Source: DSSB01 sp046346845
Lineage (GTDB): Bacteria > UBA10199 > DSSB01
NCBI GenBank assembly: GCA_046346845.1
Contig: JAXMHH010000003.1
Coordinates: 433,615-497,614 of the forward strand
Direction of reading: 5' to 3'
DNA: 64,000 bases
Shown: positions 16,483 through 23,979 of the stretch, piece by piece
How the letters are laid out: each line of letters opens with the position of its first letter
Position numbering within the stretch: position 1 is the first letter of the stretch
Translations under genes and position numbers: made by a program
Notes under the pieces: generated by a model
The model's input: the letters and a program-made list of their open reading frames with translations, nothing else
Told to the model about the DNA's origin: nothing
Databases searched by the model: none

Positions 16483-17951
16483 GGGGCGGTCCCCGTTTGG
16501 CTTTCGGGCACGGCGCGGGGAAGCAGGGTCGCGGCGGACTTGCGCAACTGCACCCAGGCCAGGCGATAGCGCAGCTCGGCCTCGAGGCGCTTGCGCTCCG
16601 CGGCCAGCGCGTCTTCCTGAAAACGCACGATGGTGTCGCTGTCGGAGCGGCCGAGGAAATACTTCTTGGTCTCTTCCTCCATCTTCAGCCTCTGCAGCTC
16701 GGCGGCGCGGGTGAAATTATCGGTCTCCTTGCGCTGCAGCAGGACCTGCCGCCAATTCTCGTCGATCTCCAGGGCGATCAGGCTTTCGAGCTCCTGCATC
16801 TGGACGAGGAGCTTGGCCTTCTCGAGCTTGCCGCGATCCAGCTCGCCCTTGGCGATGCGGTTCTCGATGCTGAGGCTGAATTGCGCGCCGATCAGCCAAT
16901 CGGGGTGTTGGGCGGAGAAGCTCTCCTTGAGGACCGTCCCGTAATTGGGATCGACCGAGTTGAGGGTGAGCGAGGTGAAGAGGTCGAGGCTGGGGATTTT
17001 TTGGTCCTTCGCCAGGGAAATCTGGATGTCCTTGGCCTCGGCCTCGCGCCGCAGGGCCAGGTATTCGGGACGGCCTTCGAGGGCCAGGCACAGCAGGTCT
17101 TCTTTGGAGCCCGGTCGGCGGTCGCTGCGCAGGGAGTCCTTGGGCCGCCAGCTGAGACCGCCCGGGTCGTCCAACAGGTAGCGCAACCGCTTTTCGGTAT
17201 CGACGGTGAGGTTCTTCGCCCGCTCCAGCTCGGCCTGGCGCTCCACCACCAGGGCGCGGGCCGCCAGGCTGTCGGTCTCTTCGGCCAGGCCCAGCAAGCG
17301 TTTGCTGGCGATGGTGCCTTCGAAATCCTGCGCCAGCTTGAGGAAGCGCCGGGCGACCTCGAGGTAATAGCGCGTCGCCACCCAGTTCCAATAGGCGGTC
17401 GCCGCCTCCGCCGCGCGGTCTTCCACCACGGTGCGGGAACGCTCCTCGCTCACCTTCTGCCCGGCCTCGCTGAGCGCGATCTGGGCCTTGTCGGACCTTC
17501 CGAAGCGGTTCCTGAGCATGGCCGCCTTGGCGTCGAACCGCAACTTGGTCTCGTAGAAGGCGGGATCGGTGGCGAAGGCGGAATTCGTGGAGTCGCGCTG
17601 GTTGCCGAGGCTCACCGCCCCCTGCACCCCCACCGGGAATTTCTTTTCGGCCTTCGCCTCCCAGATCACGGTGCGGTTGTCGGTGCCGAAGATGATGCTG
17701 GTTTTGTCGGAGCGATCCAAATCGAAGGAGGCCAGGCCCGAGACCTGGGTGTCGAATTGCCCCTTGGTTTTGGTGATCTCGGTGCCAGCGATCTGCGGGT
17801 CGTAGGCGGCGGCTTGCACGCCGAGGTTGCGTTTCACCACCCAGGCCAGCACATCGCTCTCCCCCAGGACGCTGGGCAAGTCGGCCTCTCCCGCGTAACC
17901 TGGAGAGGCGAGGAACAGGACCCAGCATAGCATGCAGAAAAATCTAGCCAT
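16479..17951 (-). CDS. TolC-family outer membrane efflux protein
   Basis: 490 residues with a signal peptide (about 1-20, ending SPGYAGEA). The body consists of long amphipathic alpha-helical stretches rich in Ala, Glu, Arg and Leu, in the two-repeat arrangement of TolC-like channels: LSEAGQKVSEERSRTVVEDR in the first half and ENRIAKGELDRGKLEKAKLL in the second. It forms the outer-membrane duct for the RND pump encoded immediately downstream. It is first in the operon, only 47 bp from the divergent gene at 17999. Confidence 0.92.
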   Translation of the reverse strand: MARFFCMLCWVLFLASPGYAGEADLPSVLGESDVLAWVVKRNLGVQAAAYDPQIAGTEITKTKGQFDTQVSGLASFDLDRSDKTSIIFGTDNRTVIWEAKAEKKFPVGVQGAVSLGNQRDSTNSAFATDPAFYETKLRFDAKAAMLRNRFGRSDKAQIALSEAGQKVSEERSRTVVEDRAAEAATAYWNWVATRYYLEVARRFLKLAQDFEGTIASKRLLGLAEETDSLAARALVVERQAELERAKNLTVDTEKRLRYLLDDPGGLSWRPKDSLRSDRRPGSKEDLLCLALEGRPEYLALRREAEAKDIQISLAKDQKIPSLDLFTSLTLNSVDPNYGTVLKESFSAQHPDWLIGAQFSLSIENRIAKGELDRGKLEKAKLLVQMQELESLIALEIDENWRQVLLQRKETDNFTRAAELQRLKMEEETKKYFLGRSDSDTIVRFQEDALAAERKRLEAELRYRLAWVQLRKSAATLLPRAVPESQTGTAP

Positions 17952-17998
17952 CGAGCGGGTGAAACATTAGTAAAATTGCGGAGAAAAAGGCTACTAAA

Positions 17999-18511
17999 AT
18001 GAAGAATCCGCGCCTCGAAATCCTGCTCCGCTGGCTGCACAAGCATCCAGGAATTTTCTCGACCCGGGAGGAAGGCGACGACCTCCAGCTTTTCGAACTC
18101 TTCTCGGGAAAGGTCTTGACCTTGCGCGGGTCGGAGGTCTCGGCCCTGGAGGAGCGGGCCAATAGCGCCAATCCCGCGGAGAGCTACGCGGTGGCGCTTT
18201 TGGAATCGGGGCGCCAAGTGGTCTTTTCCCAGCAGGGCTTCGCCTTCCCGCCGGATTTTTCCAATACCGGCCCCCTGCCCCTCCCCAATCAAGTCTATTG
18301 CCTGCAGGACTACCAAAACCTCCTGCAGCGCCTGCGCCATGTCGCCGCCGAAGCCGAGCGCGGGCGGGAGGCCCTCGAGATCATTATGGTATTGATCGCC
18401 ATCCTGGACGGAGCGCGGGCAGTGGGGCTGGAGGTCGGCGCCGAAACCCAGGCAGTGGAAGAAATTTTGGCCACTCTCGAAAGGGGCGAGACCTTGCCCC
18501 CGCCGCACTAG
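17999..18511 (+). CDS. Protein of unknown function
   Basis: 170 residues with no signal peptide and no membrane segment. The first half (LLRWLHKHPGIFSTREEGDD) is basic then acidic; the second half is helical, with heptad-like Leu/Ala spacing (NLLQRLRHVAAEAERGREALEIIMVLIAIL) ending in a Gly/Glu-rich tail. It diverges from the TolC/RND operon, so a regulatory or accessory role is possible, but no DNA-binding motif is visible. Base composition matches the neighbours. I do not recognise the family. Confidence 0.65.
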   Translation: MKNPRLEILLRWLHKHPGIFSTREEGDDLQLFELFSGKVLTLRGSEVSALEERANSANPAESYAVALLESGRQVVFSQQGFAFPPDFSNTGPLPLPNQVYCLQDYQNLLQRLRHVAAEAERGREALEIIMVLIAILDGARAVGLEVGAETQAVEEILATLERGETLPPPH

Positions 18512-18727
18512 CCAATCGAAACTATCGGTTGGGAGACATGGGAACGGGCCCGCGAAGGCACTTCCATGGGGCAGTAATCCTGGGCTAGGCCTATCACCTG
18601 GAAAAAGTTCGGGCTTCGGGACCAGGAGGGGATTTTTTTATCGGTCCGGAAAGCAAATTTTCCTCCCCAATAGCCCTAAAACCCCCTATATCTATGGAAA
18701 TTTTCGAACCCCAATCCCGGAACACGA

Positions 18728-18761
18728 CGTCCCCTTCCCCAGTAGCCCTTGGGAGGGGACG
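18728..18761 (+). promoter_or_regulatory. Hairpin in the leader of the sigma factor gene
   Basis: CGTCCCCTTCCC (18728-18739) pairs with GGGAGGGGACG (18751-18761) with one bulged T, 15 bp before the sigma-factor ATG. A GGAAC (18719-18723), the core of many ECF -35 boxes, precedes it. Either an operator, an attenuator or a translational block is possible. The remaining part of this 265 bp gap holds nothing I can name. Confidence 0.35.
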
Positions 18762-18776
18762 GGTCTTGATCTGCGC

Positions 18777-19394
18777 ATGAACCGACCCAACGATCCCTCC
18801 CCCCGCGACGACGAATTGGTCGCCGCCTATTTGCAAGGCCGGCAAGAGGCCTTTGGGACCTTGTTTCAACGCTATAAGAACGGGATTTTTTTCGTGGTTC
18901 GCAATTATTTCCCCAATCGGGAACGCGCCGAGGAGGTCTTCCAAGAAGTCTTCCTCAAGCTGCTGGAACGCCTCGGGCATTTCGACGGCTCGGGCTCCTT
19001 CAAGGGTTGGTTCTTCACCCTGTGCCGGAACCACTGCATCGACCGGCTTCGGCAGCAGGCCCGGCGCCCCGAGAGCCCCGAGAGCGATTGGCGCTCGGAG
19101 GACGACGACGCCCAGGCGAGCCCGGTGGCCCGGGCCGCGGAGGAGGGCATGCCCGCGGACGAGCGCGCCTACGACCGGGAACTGGCCGAGCACCTCGAGT
19201 CGGCCCTCGAAAAATTACCCGAGGAGCAGCGGGAAACTTTTCTGCTGAAGGAACGCGGCGGCCTGACCTTCGAGGAGATCGCCCAGATGATGGGGATCTC
19301 GGTCAATACCGCCAAGAGCCGCATGCGCTACGCCCTCGAGGCGCTGCGCCGTTCCCTCAAACACAAACCCTTCGTCAAGGAGGCGCTGCGATGA
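18777..19394 (+). CDS. ECF-type RNA polymerase sigma factor
   Basis: 205 residues. Region 2 runs from AYLQGRQEAFGTLFQRY through RERAEEVFQEVFLKLLERLG to FKGWFFTLCRNHCIDRLRQ (about residues 15-95). After an acidic linker of about 40 residues, region 4 is ALEKLPEEQRETFLLKERGG and a helix-turn-helix, FEEIAQMMGISVNTAKSRM (about 145-190). There is no region 1 or 3, as in ECF factors. The TGA stop overlaps the ATG of the next gene, which encodes a zinc-finger membrane protein, the usual anti-sigma partner. The signal sensed is unknown. Confidence 0.95.
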   Translation: MNRPNDPSPRDDELVAAYLQGRQEAFGTLFQRYKNGIFFVVRNYFPNRERAEEVFQEVFLKLLERLGHFDGSGSFKGWFFTLCRNHCIDRLRQQARRPESPESDWRSEDDDAQASPVARAAEEGMPADERAYDRELAEHLESALEKLPEEQRETFLLKERGGLTFEEIAQMMGISVNTAKSRMRYALEALRRSLKHKPFVKEALR

Positions 19395-20446
19395 ACGAGC
19401 AACCGGCATGCGCCCAATGCCAATCCTGGCTGGAAGACGAATTTTCCCGCGAGCTCGCTCCCGAGCTGCGGCCCCGGCTCGAGGTCCATCTGCAAGGCTG
19501 TGCCGAATGCCGGGCCCTCTGGCAAGATTACCAGACCTTGCGGCGGGGCATGGACCTGATCGCCGAGACCGAAGGCCCCTCGCTGCGCGCCCAAAACGCG
19601 GTGCTGCGAGCGGCCGAGGAGCGCGCGGAGCGGCGTGCCCCTCGGGTCCGCGGCCTTTGGGCCTGGCTGCTGCGGCCGGCCACCGTCGCCTTCGCCACCC
19701 TCCTGTTGATCGTGGGGATCGGATACCTGGGCCGCCAAGAGCTGCAAAAGCGCAAGGCCAGCGAGTCCCCCGCGCCCTTGCTGGCCCCCCAGGGAACGCC
19801 CGCCGACGAAGGCATGGGCCTCATCGCCCCCGCGCCCTCGGGCTTCAAAGACGGAGAAATTGAAAAGCGGAAGCAAGCCCCGGCGGGCGCGGGCGCTGCC
19901 TCCAAAACCGCGCCTCGTCCCCCGGCCAAGCCGCAGGCACCGCCGCCCGCAGCGGCGGAGGCCGTCCGCGAGCGGAGCCCGGCTCCCCCGCCTCCGCCGG
20001 CGGCGGATCAAGCCTTGCCTGCTGCCGCGCCCACCAAGTCACTGGCCCAACCTCCCGCCCCCATGTCGGGGGCCGAGGCGGAGGCCCCGGCCGCCCGCTC
20101 GGCGCCCCTCATCCCCGAGGCCGCCACTGGACTAGGCGGGGCCAAACCGGAAGCGGAGGGGAAGAAAGACGGGGGGGCGCTGAAAAAATCCGTCCCCGCT
20201 TCGGAGGCCCAGGACAAGGAGTCCTTCCAGGCCGAGACCAACCTGCAAGGCGGGCGCCTGGAAGAAAAGGCCAAGGAACCCGCGGACCGTTTCAACGCCT
20301 TGTTGAGCGCGGCGAAGGCGAAGCTCGCGAAACAGGACTACGCGGGCGCCCTCGAGGACCTGCTGGCGGCCCAGCGGATCCGCGACAGCAAAGAGGTGCA
20401 AGACCTCATCCTCTTGTGCCGGAGTCATTTGCGGGGGGATGGATAA
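19391..20446 (+). CDS. Membrane anti-sigma factor with N-terminal zinc finger
   Basis: 351 residues. The zf-HC2 type anti-sigma domain has C7, C10, H33, C37 and C40 in the order CAQC...HLQGCAEC. A single membrane helix lies at about 93-114. The periplasmic part has about 150 residues of Pro/Ala/Lys-rich low-complexity sequence, and the last about 60 residues are a TPR-like helical pair (FNALLSAAKAKLAKQDYAGA, then LEDLLAAQRIRDS). Such proteins hold their ECF sigma factor at the membrane until a signal releases it. The gene overlaps the sigma gene by ATGA. The C-terminal helical module may be the sensor; that is inference. Confidence 0.88.
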   Translation: MNEQPACAQCQSWLEDEFSRELAPELRPRLEVHLQGCAECRALWQDYQTLRRGMDLIAETEGPSLRAQNAVLRAAEERAERRAPRVRGLWAWLLRPATVAFATLLLIVGIGYLGRQELQKRKASESPAPLLAPQGTPADEGMGLIAPAPSGFKDGEIEKRKQAPAGAGAASKTAPRPPAKPQAPPPAAAEAVRERSPAPPPPPAADQALPAAAPTKSLAQPPAPMSGAEAEAPAARSAPLIPEAATGLGGAKPEAEGKKDGGALKKSVPASEAQDKESFQAETNLQGGRLEEKAKEPADRFNALLSAAKAKLAKQDYAGALEDLLAAQRIRDSKEVQDLILLCRSHLRGDG

Positions 20447-20452
20447 GCGGGT

Positions 20453-21454
20453 TTATTTCAACTCGACTTGGCGGACGGCGATACCCGCCTCTTTCAGCAA
20501 GACGATCGGCTGTTCCGCCATGGGATATTGGGCGTTGTAGACCACCTCGACGATCCCGCTGTTGATGATCATCTTGGTGCAGATCAGGCAGGGCGAAAAG
20601 GTGGTGTAGAGGGTCCCGCCCTTGATGGGCACGCCGTGGTAGGCGGCCTGGGTGATGGAATTCTCCTCGGCATGACTGCAATAACACTCCTCGAGACCGA
20701 CGCCGGACTGGCCGAAGCTGTTGCAGCGGGGGCAGCCACCCTCGTTGCAATTGGTGATGCCCCGCGGGGTGCCATTGTAGCCGGTCGAGATGATGCGCCG
20801 ATCCCGGACGATCACCGCGGCCACCTTGCGTTTCAGGCAATTGCTGCGCAGGGCGACCACCTGCGCGATTCCCATGAAATAGGCGTCCCAGCTGGGCCGC
20901 GGCGTATCCTGGGCCAGGCGCAGGACCAGCTCGCGCACCTTGCCCCGCAGCTCGTCCAGGGTGGAATTGTTCTCGATCTCGGCGTCGGCAAGCCGGCCCG
21001 TCGCCTCGAGCTGCTGGGTATTGGGGTCGGAGGATTTGGCCTCGCGGACCTCGAGCTCTTGGAACTCCGCAAAATTTTTCGGATCCCCCTCCCGCGCCCG
21101 GGATTTGATCCGCTCGAAGCGGACCTGGGGAACGGCGGTGACGTGGACCAGCTTGAAATTGTGCAGGCGCCGCAGCACCTCCACCTCGCGGGGATTGCGG
21201 ATCGAGTCGACGATGTAATTTTTGTCCACGTCGATGGCCTGGAGGGCGCGGTCGGCCAAATACCCTCCGCCGTACATGGTGCGCATTTCGTTGCCGACCC
21301 GGATGAGGTTTTCGCGGATCACCTCGAGCCCCCGTCGGCGCAGTTCCTCCCGCAACAGGTCGGAGAGCGAGAGGTAAAGGAAGCCGGCCTCCTTCAAGAC
21401 TTGAGCAACTTCCCCTTTACCCGAGGCGTTTTTTCCGGTTAGACCGATGATCAT
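20453..21454 (-). CDS. Nucleotide-kinase-like domain fused to dCMP deaminase
   Basis: 333 residues in two parts. Residues 1 to about 180 look like a P-loop nucleoside-phosphate kinase, with GLTGKNASGKGE at 4-15. Residues 190-333 are a zinc deaminase of the ComEB/dCMP type: H261 and E263 in CSHAEENS bind zinc and act as base, and C289 and C292 in SPCLICTKM complete the site. An extra cysteine cluster, CNEGGCPRC (236-244), is typical of dCMP deaminases with a second zinc. dCMP deaminase makes dUMP for thymidylate synthesis. Yeast Dcd1 and the antiphage AvcD proteins have a similar order, but AvcD is longer. A housekeeping role is the default. It is convergent with the anti-sigma gene. Confidence 0.88.
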   Translation of the reverse strand: MIIGLTGKNASGKGEVAQVLKEAGFLYLSLSDLLREELRRRGLEVIRENLIRVGNEMRTMYGGGYLADRALQAIDVDKNYIVDSIRNPREVEVLRRLHNFKLVHVTAVPQVRFERIKSRAREGDPKNFAEFQELEVREAKSSDPNTQQLEATGRLADAEIENNSTLDELRGKVRELVLRLAQDTPRPSWDAYFMGIAQVVALRSNCLKRKVAAVIVRDRRIISTGYNGTPRGITNCNEGGCPRCNSFGQSGVGLEECYCSHAEENSITQAAYHGVPIKGGTLYTTFSPCLICTKMIINSGIVEVVYNAQYPMAEQPIVLLKEAGIAVRQVELK

Positions 21455-21512
21455 CGCGATTCCTTGGATTGCGGCACAACCTTACAGGGTCTAGGCCGTT
21501 TCTGTCAAAACT

Positions 21513-22415
21513 ATGCTGCAAAAAATCCTCATCTCCGCCCTGTTCCTCTTCGGCCTCGCCACCCCCTGCCTGGCGGGGAACGCCCCCCGCTTTTGGATCT
21601 CCGGCGACGGGACCCTCGTCTTGGCGGGGCAAAGCATTCTCTTCCGCAATCCCGACGGCAGCTACGACGAAGGGGGCCTGAAGCGGATCAACCGCATCTT
21701 CCAGGCGGATTGGCCGGATCCTTCGGAACGGCTCTCCCTCCGCTTCATCGAGGTCTTGGACGCCGTCCAGGACCAGCTGCAGGGCGGGAGCTACAGCCTG
21801 AAGTCGGGTTACCGCAGTCCCAAGCTCAACAACTCGCTGCGCGACCAGGGCAAACTGGCGGCCCAATCCAGCATGCACATCGAGGCGGCGGCGGGCGATC
21901 TGATCCTCGGCGGCGTCGATTCGGCCCGGGTCTTCGACTACGTCAAATCCCTCGACTGCTGCGGGATCGGCTACTACCACGGCCGTCATTTCCATATCGA
22001 TACCGGTCCCGCGCGCTACTGGGATGAAACCACCAGCAAGACGGAAGACAAGACCCCGCAAGAAAACGAAAAGATCATCCTGCAGAGCGACTACGATCTT
22101 TACCGGCCGGGCGAAACCCTCACTCTCAAATTCATGCGCGTCACCAACTATCCCATCGGCGTCGACCCCAAGCTCGAGGTCCTCGGCCGCGACGGACAAG
22201 ACACCGGCAAGAGCCTCCGCCTCGAATCCCCCGAGGCCTGCCTGCTGGTGCAAGACCGGGCCCAGGCTAGAACCCTAAAGGCCAAGCTGCCGGACCAGGG
22301 TCTCAAGCCGGGGCAATACGTCCTGCAGGTCAAATTTTGTAACCGCTTCGATTACGCCAAAATGCCCGAGTCCATCCTCTCGCGGCCCTTCGAAATCCGA
22401 AAGGACCTCCCATGA
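21513..22415 (+). CDS. Exported M15/DUF882-like peptidoglycan peptidase
   Basis: 300 residues with a signal peptide (about 1-21, ending PCLAG). Residues 75-170 match the DUF882/YcbK-like zinc peptidase fold: LKSGYRSPKLN, a first zinc histidine H122 and aspartate D129 in SMHIEAAAGD, and a last histidine H161 in GRHFHIDTG. These enzymes cut peptide cross-links in murein. The usual HxxGxAxD spacing is kept, but a canonical glycine is Ala. A C-terminal domain of about 120 residues follows, probably beta-rich, of unknown role. It overlaps uppP by ATGA, so the operon is cell-wall related. Confidence 0.8.
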   Translation: MLQKILISALFLFGLATPCLAGNAPRFWISGDGTLVLAGQSILFRNPDGSYDEGGLKRINRIFQADWPDPSERLSLRFIEVLDAVQDQLQGGSYSLKSGYRSPKLNNSLRDQGKLAAQSSMHIEAAAGDLILGGVDSARVFDYVKSLDCCGIGYYHGRHFHIDTGPARYWDETTSKTEDKTPQENEKIILQSDYDLYRPGETLTLKFMRVTNYPIGVDPKLEVLGRDGQDTGKSLRLESPEACLLVQDRAQARTLKAKLPDQGLKPGQYVLQVKFCNRFDYAKMPESILSRPFEIRKDLP

Positions 22416-23215
22416 CGCTCTTTCACGCCGTCTTGCTCGGCGTCGTCCAAGGATTGGGTGAATTCCTGCCCATCTCTAGCTCCGCCCACTTGGTGATCCT
22501 GCCCTGGCTGCTGAACTTTCCCGACCCGGGCCTCACCTTCGACGTGGCCCTGCACCTCGGCACCTTGATCGCGCTGCTCGCCTATTTCTACAGAGACTGG
22601 CTGGAACTGACCGCAGCCTTCTTTCGCTCCCTGACCAAGAAACCGAAAAACTACGACTTCCAAGAGCGCATGATCTGGTACCTGATCTTCGCGACCATCC
22701 CCGCGGCCGCCGCCGGTTATCTCCTGGAAGATTACGCCGAGACGATCTTCCGCGGCCCCATCCTGGTGGCAACGATGATGGCGGTCATGGGCATCCTGAT
22801 GGGCCTCGTGGACCGCTTCGCCGCCAAGACCAAGGACCTCCGGCAGGTGGGCTTCTGGGACAGCATGCTGGTTGGACTCTCCCAGGCCTTGGCCCTGATC
22901 CCCGGCACCAGCCGCTCCGGCGTCACGATCACCGCAGGCATGCTGCGTGACATGGACCGCCCCACGGCGGCGCGCTTTTCCTTCCTGCTCAGCACCCCCA
23001 TCGTGGCGGGCGCCGCGCTCTTGAAATTAAAAGACCTCTTCCACGGCCGCCTCGAGCTCAACACGATCGTGGGAGTCGTGGTCAGCGCGGTGGTCGGCTA
23101 TCTCGCGATCAAATACATGCTGTATTTCCTGCAACGCTATTCCTACCGGGTCTACGTGATCTATCGACTAGCTTTCGCCGCGATGGTCTTCGCGGTATGG
23201 TTTGCCCGAAGATAA
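22412..23215 (+). CDS. uppP: Undecaprenyl-diphosphatase
   Basis: 267 residues, an integral membrane protein of the BacA family. It dephosphorylates undecaprenyl pyrophosphate to recycle the lipid carrier of cell-wall synthesis and gives bacitracin resistance. Both active-site regions are present: VVQGLGEFLPISSSAHL near the N-terminus and IPGTSRSGVTI near residue 165. About eight membrane segments. It is the last gene before the inverted repeat at 23260-23449. Confidence 0.96.
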   Translation: MTLFHAVLLGVVQGLGEFLPISSSAHLVILPWLLNFPDPGLTFDVALHLGTLIALLAYFYRDWLELTAAFFRSLTKKPKNYDFQERMIWYLIFATIPAAAAGYLLEDYAETIFRGPILVATMMAVMGILMGLVDRFAAKTKDLRQVGFWDSMLVGLSQALALIPGTSRSGVTITAGMLRDMDRPTAARFSFLLSTPIVAGAALLKLKDLFHGRLELNTIVGVVVSAVVGYLAIKYMLYFLQRYSYRVYVIYRLAFAAMVFAVWFARR

Positions 23216-23259
23216 GCCGAGCACACCAAAAAAATTAAATTTTGAAATATTGAATAGAT

Positions 23260-23449
23260 AAAATTCTTGGGTAGAAGGCGAGTACCCTTCTGGAGGGCCC
23301 GAGGACTGTCTGAACCAACTTCAAGGCCAAGAAAAAATTTGTAGGAAAAAGGGCCGTCGCGCCACCAGCGGGAACGAAGGGCCACGTGTAATCGATGGGA
23401 GTTCCGCAGGGCCCGGAAGAAGGGTACTCGCCTTCTACCCAAGAATTTT
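23260..23449. repeat. Long inverted repeat with a divergent core
   Basis: Arms 23260-23291 and 23418-23449 are perfectly complementary over 32 bp. They enclose 126 bp containing GGGCCC near both inner ends, which can extend the stem imperfectly, and an A-rich middle. The conserved ACCTYRR loop and GGCNNGA loop of the other elements are not clearly present; on the minus strand a CCTTGAAG octamer is shared with copy 2 but not in the same structural place. It lies between convergent genes (uppP and a small secreted protein), as do three of the other four. It may be a decayed copy or another class. Confidence 0.75.
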
Positions 23450-23456
23450 CACCGAA

Positions 23457-23834
23457 TTAATGGCCGATCGACTCAACGTCCTGCCAGGTGATCTTCGGCG
23501 AGCGAGGCTTGCCCTCAGGGCTGACGGGGGCAAAGGCAGGAACCCCCACGGTGGTCATCTCTTTGATCGACTTGTAGTTCTCGAGGTTGTTACGCCGCAC
23601 CATGATATGGTTTTCGAGGGCCTGGGTCTGTTCCCAGGCGGTCCAAGTGCTTTGGATGGTGGCGAAGGCCTGATCGACGGCGAAGGCGGCGGTGCTGTAG
23701 TTCCAGCCCCAGGGATAGGGGTAATAGAGGCCTGCCCCGTATCCGTAGACATTGCAGCCGTAGCACTGGGCCCGGGCCATGCCGCCGATCCCCAGCACTC
23801 CAAAAAAAGCCAATAATATCAGTATTTTTTTCAC
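23457..23834 (-). CDS. Small secreted protein of unknown function
   Basis: 125 residues from GTG 23834, which is preceded at the right distance by GGAGGTG; the in-frame ATG at 23849 overlaps that ribosome site and is less likely. A signal peptide (KKILILLAFFGVLGIGGMARA) precedes a short Tyr/Gly/Trp-rich segment with CYGC, then a helical part (about 50-95) and a charged tail. The Gly/Tyr-rich segment suggests a surface or periplasmic protein. No family recognised. Confidence 0.65.
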   Translation of the reverse strand: MKKILILLAFFGVLGIGGMARAQCYGCNVYGYGAGLYYPYPWGWNYSTAAFAVDQAFATIQSTWTAWEQTQALENHIMVRRNNLENYKSIKEMTTVGVPAFAPVSPEGKPRSPKITWQDVESIGH

Positions 23835-23979
23835 GAAAGCCACCTCCATACCCAGACCATTATCGGCGCAAAGGGTCCAAGGTTTCCTCTTTGCAAATCA
23901 TTCCACCAAACGAGGCCCCAGGCAAGACAAGCATGGGCCCGAAACGAAATAGCGGTGGTCAATTCCCAACACGGGATTT

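Noticed and set aside
13651..16569. A 972-codon plus-strand frame opposite the RND permease gene
   Set aside because: It is the antisense of a well-supported transporter gene, with His/Asp/Gly/Gln-rich low-complexity translation and no domain.
16497..17930. A 477-codon frame opposite the TolC gene
   Set aside because: Antisense shadow with no recognisable domain; the minus-strand TolC protein has a signal peptide and family pattern.
20453..21454. The kinase-deaminase fusion as an AvcD antiphage gene
   Set aside because: It is much shorter than AvcD, there are no other defence genes around, and the deaminase is of the housekeeping dCMP type. Kept only as an open question.
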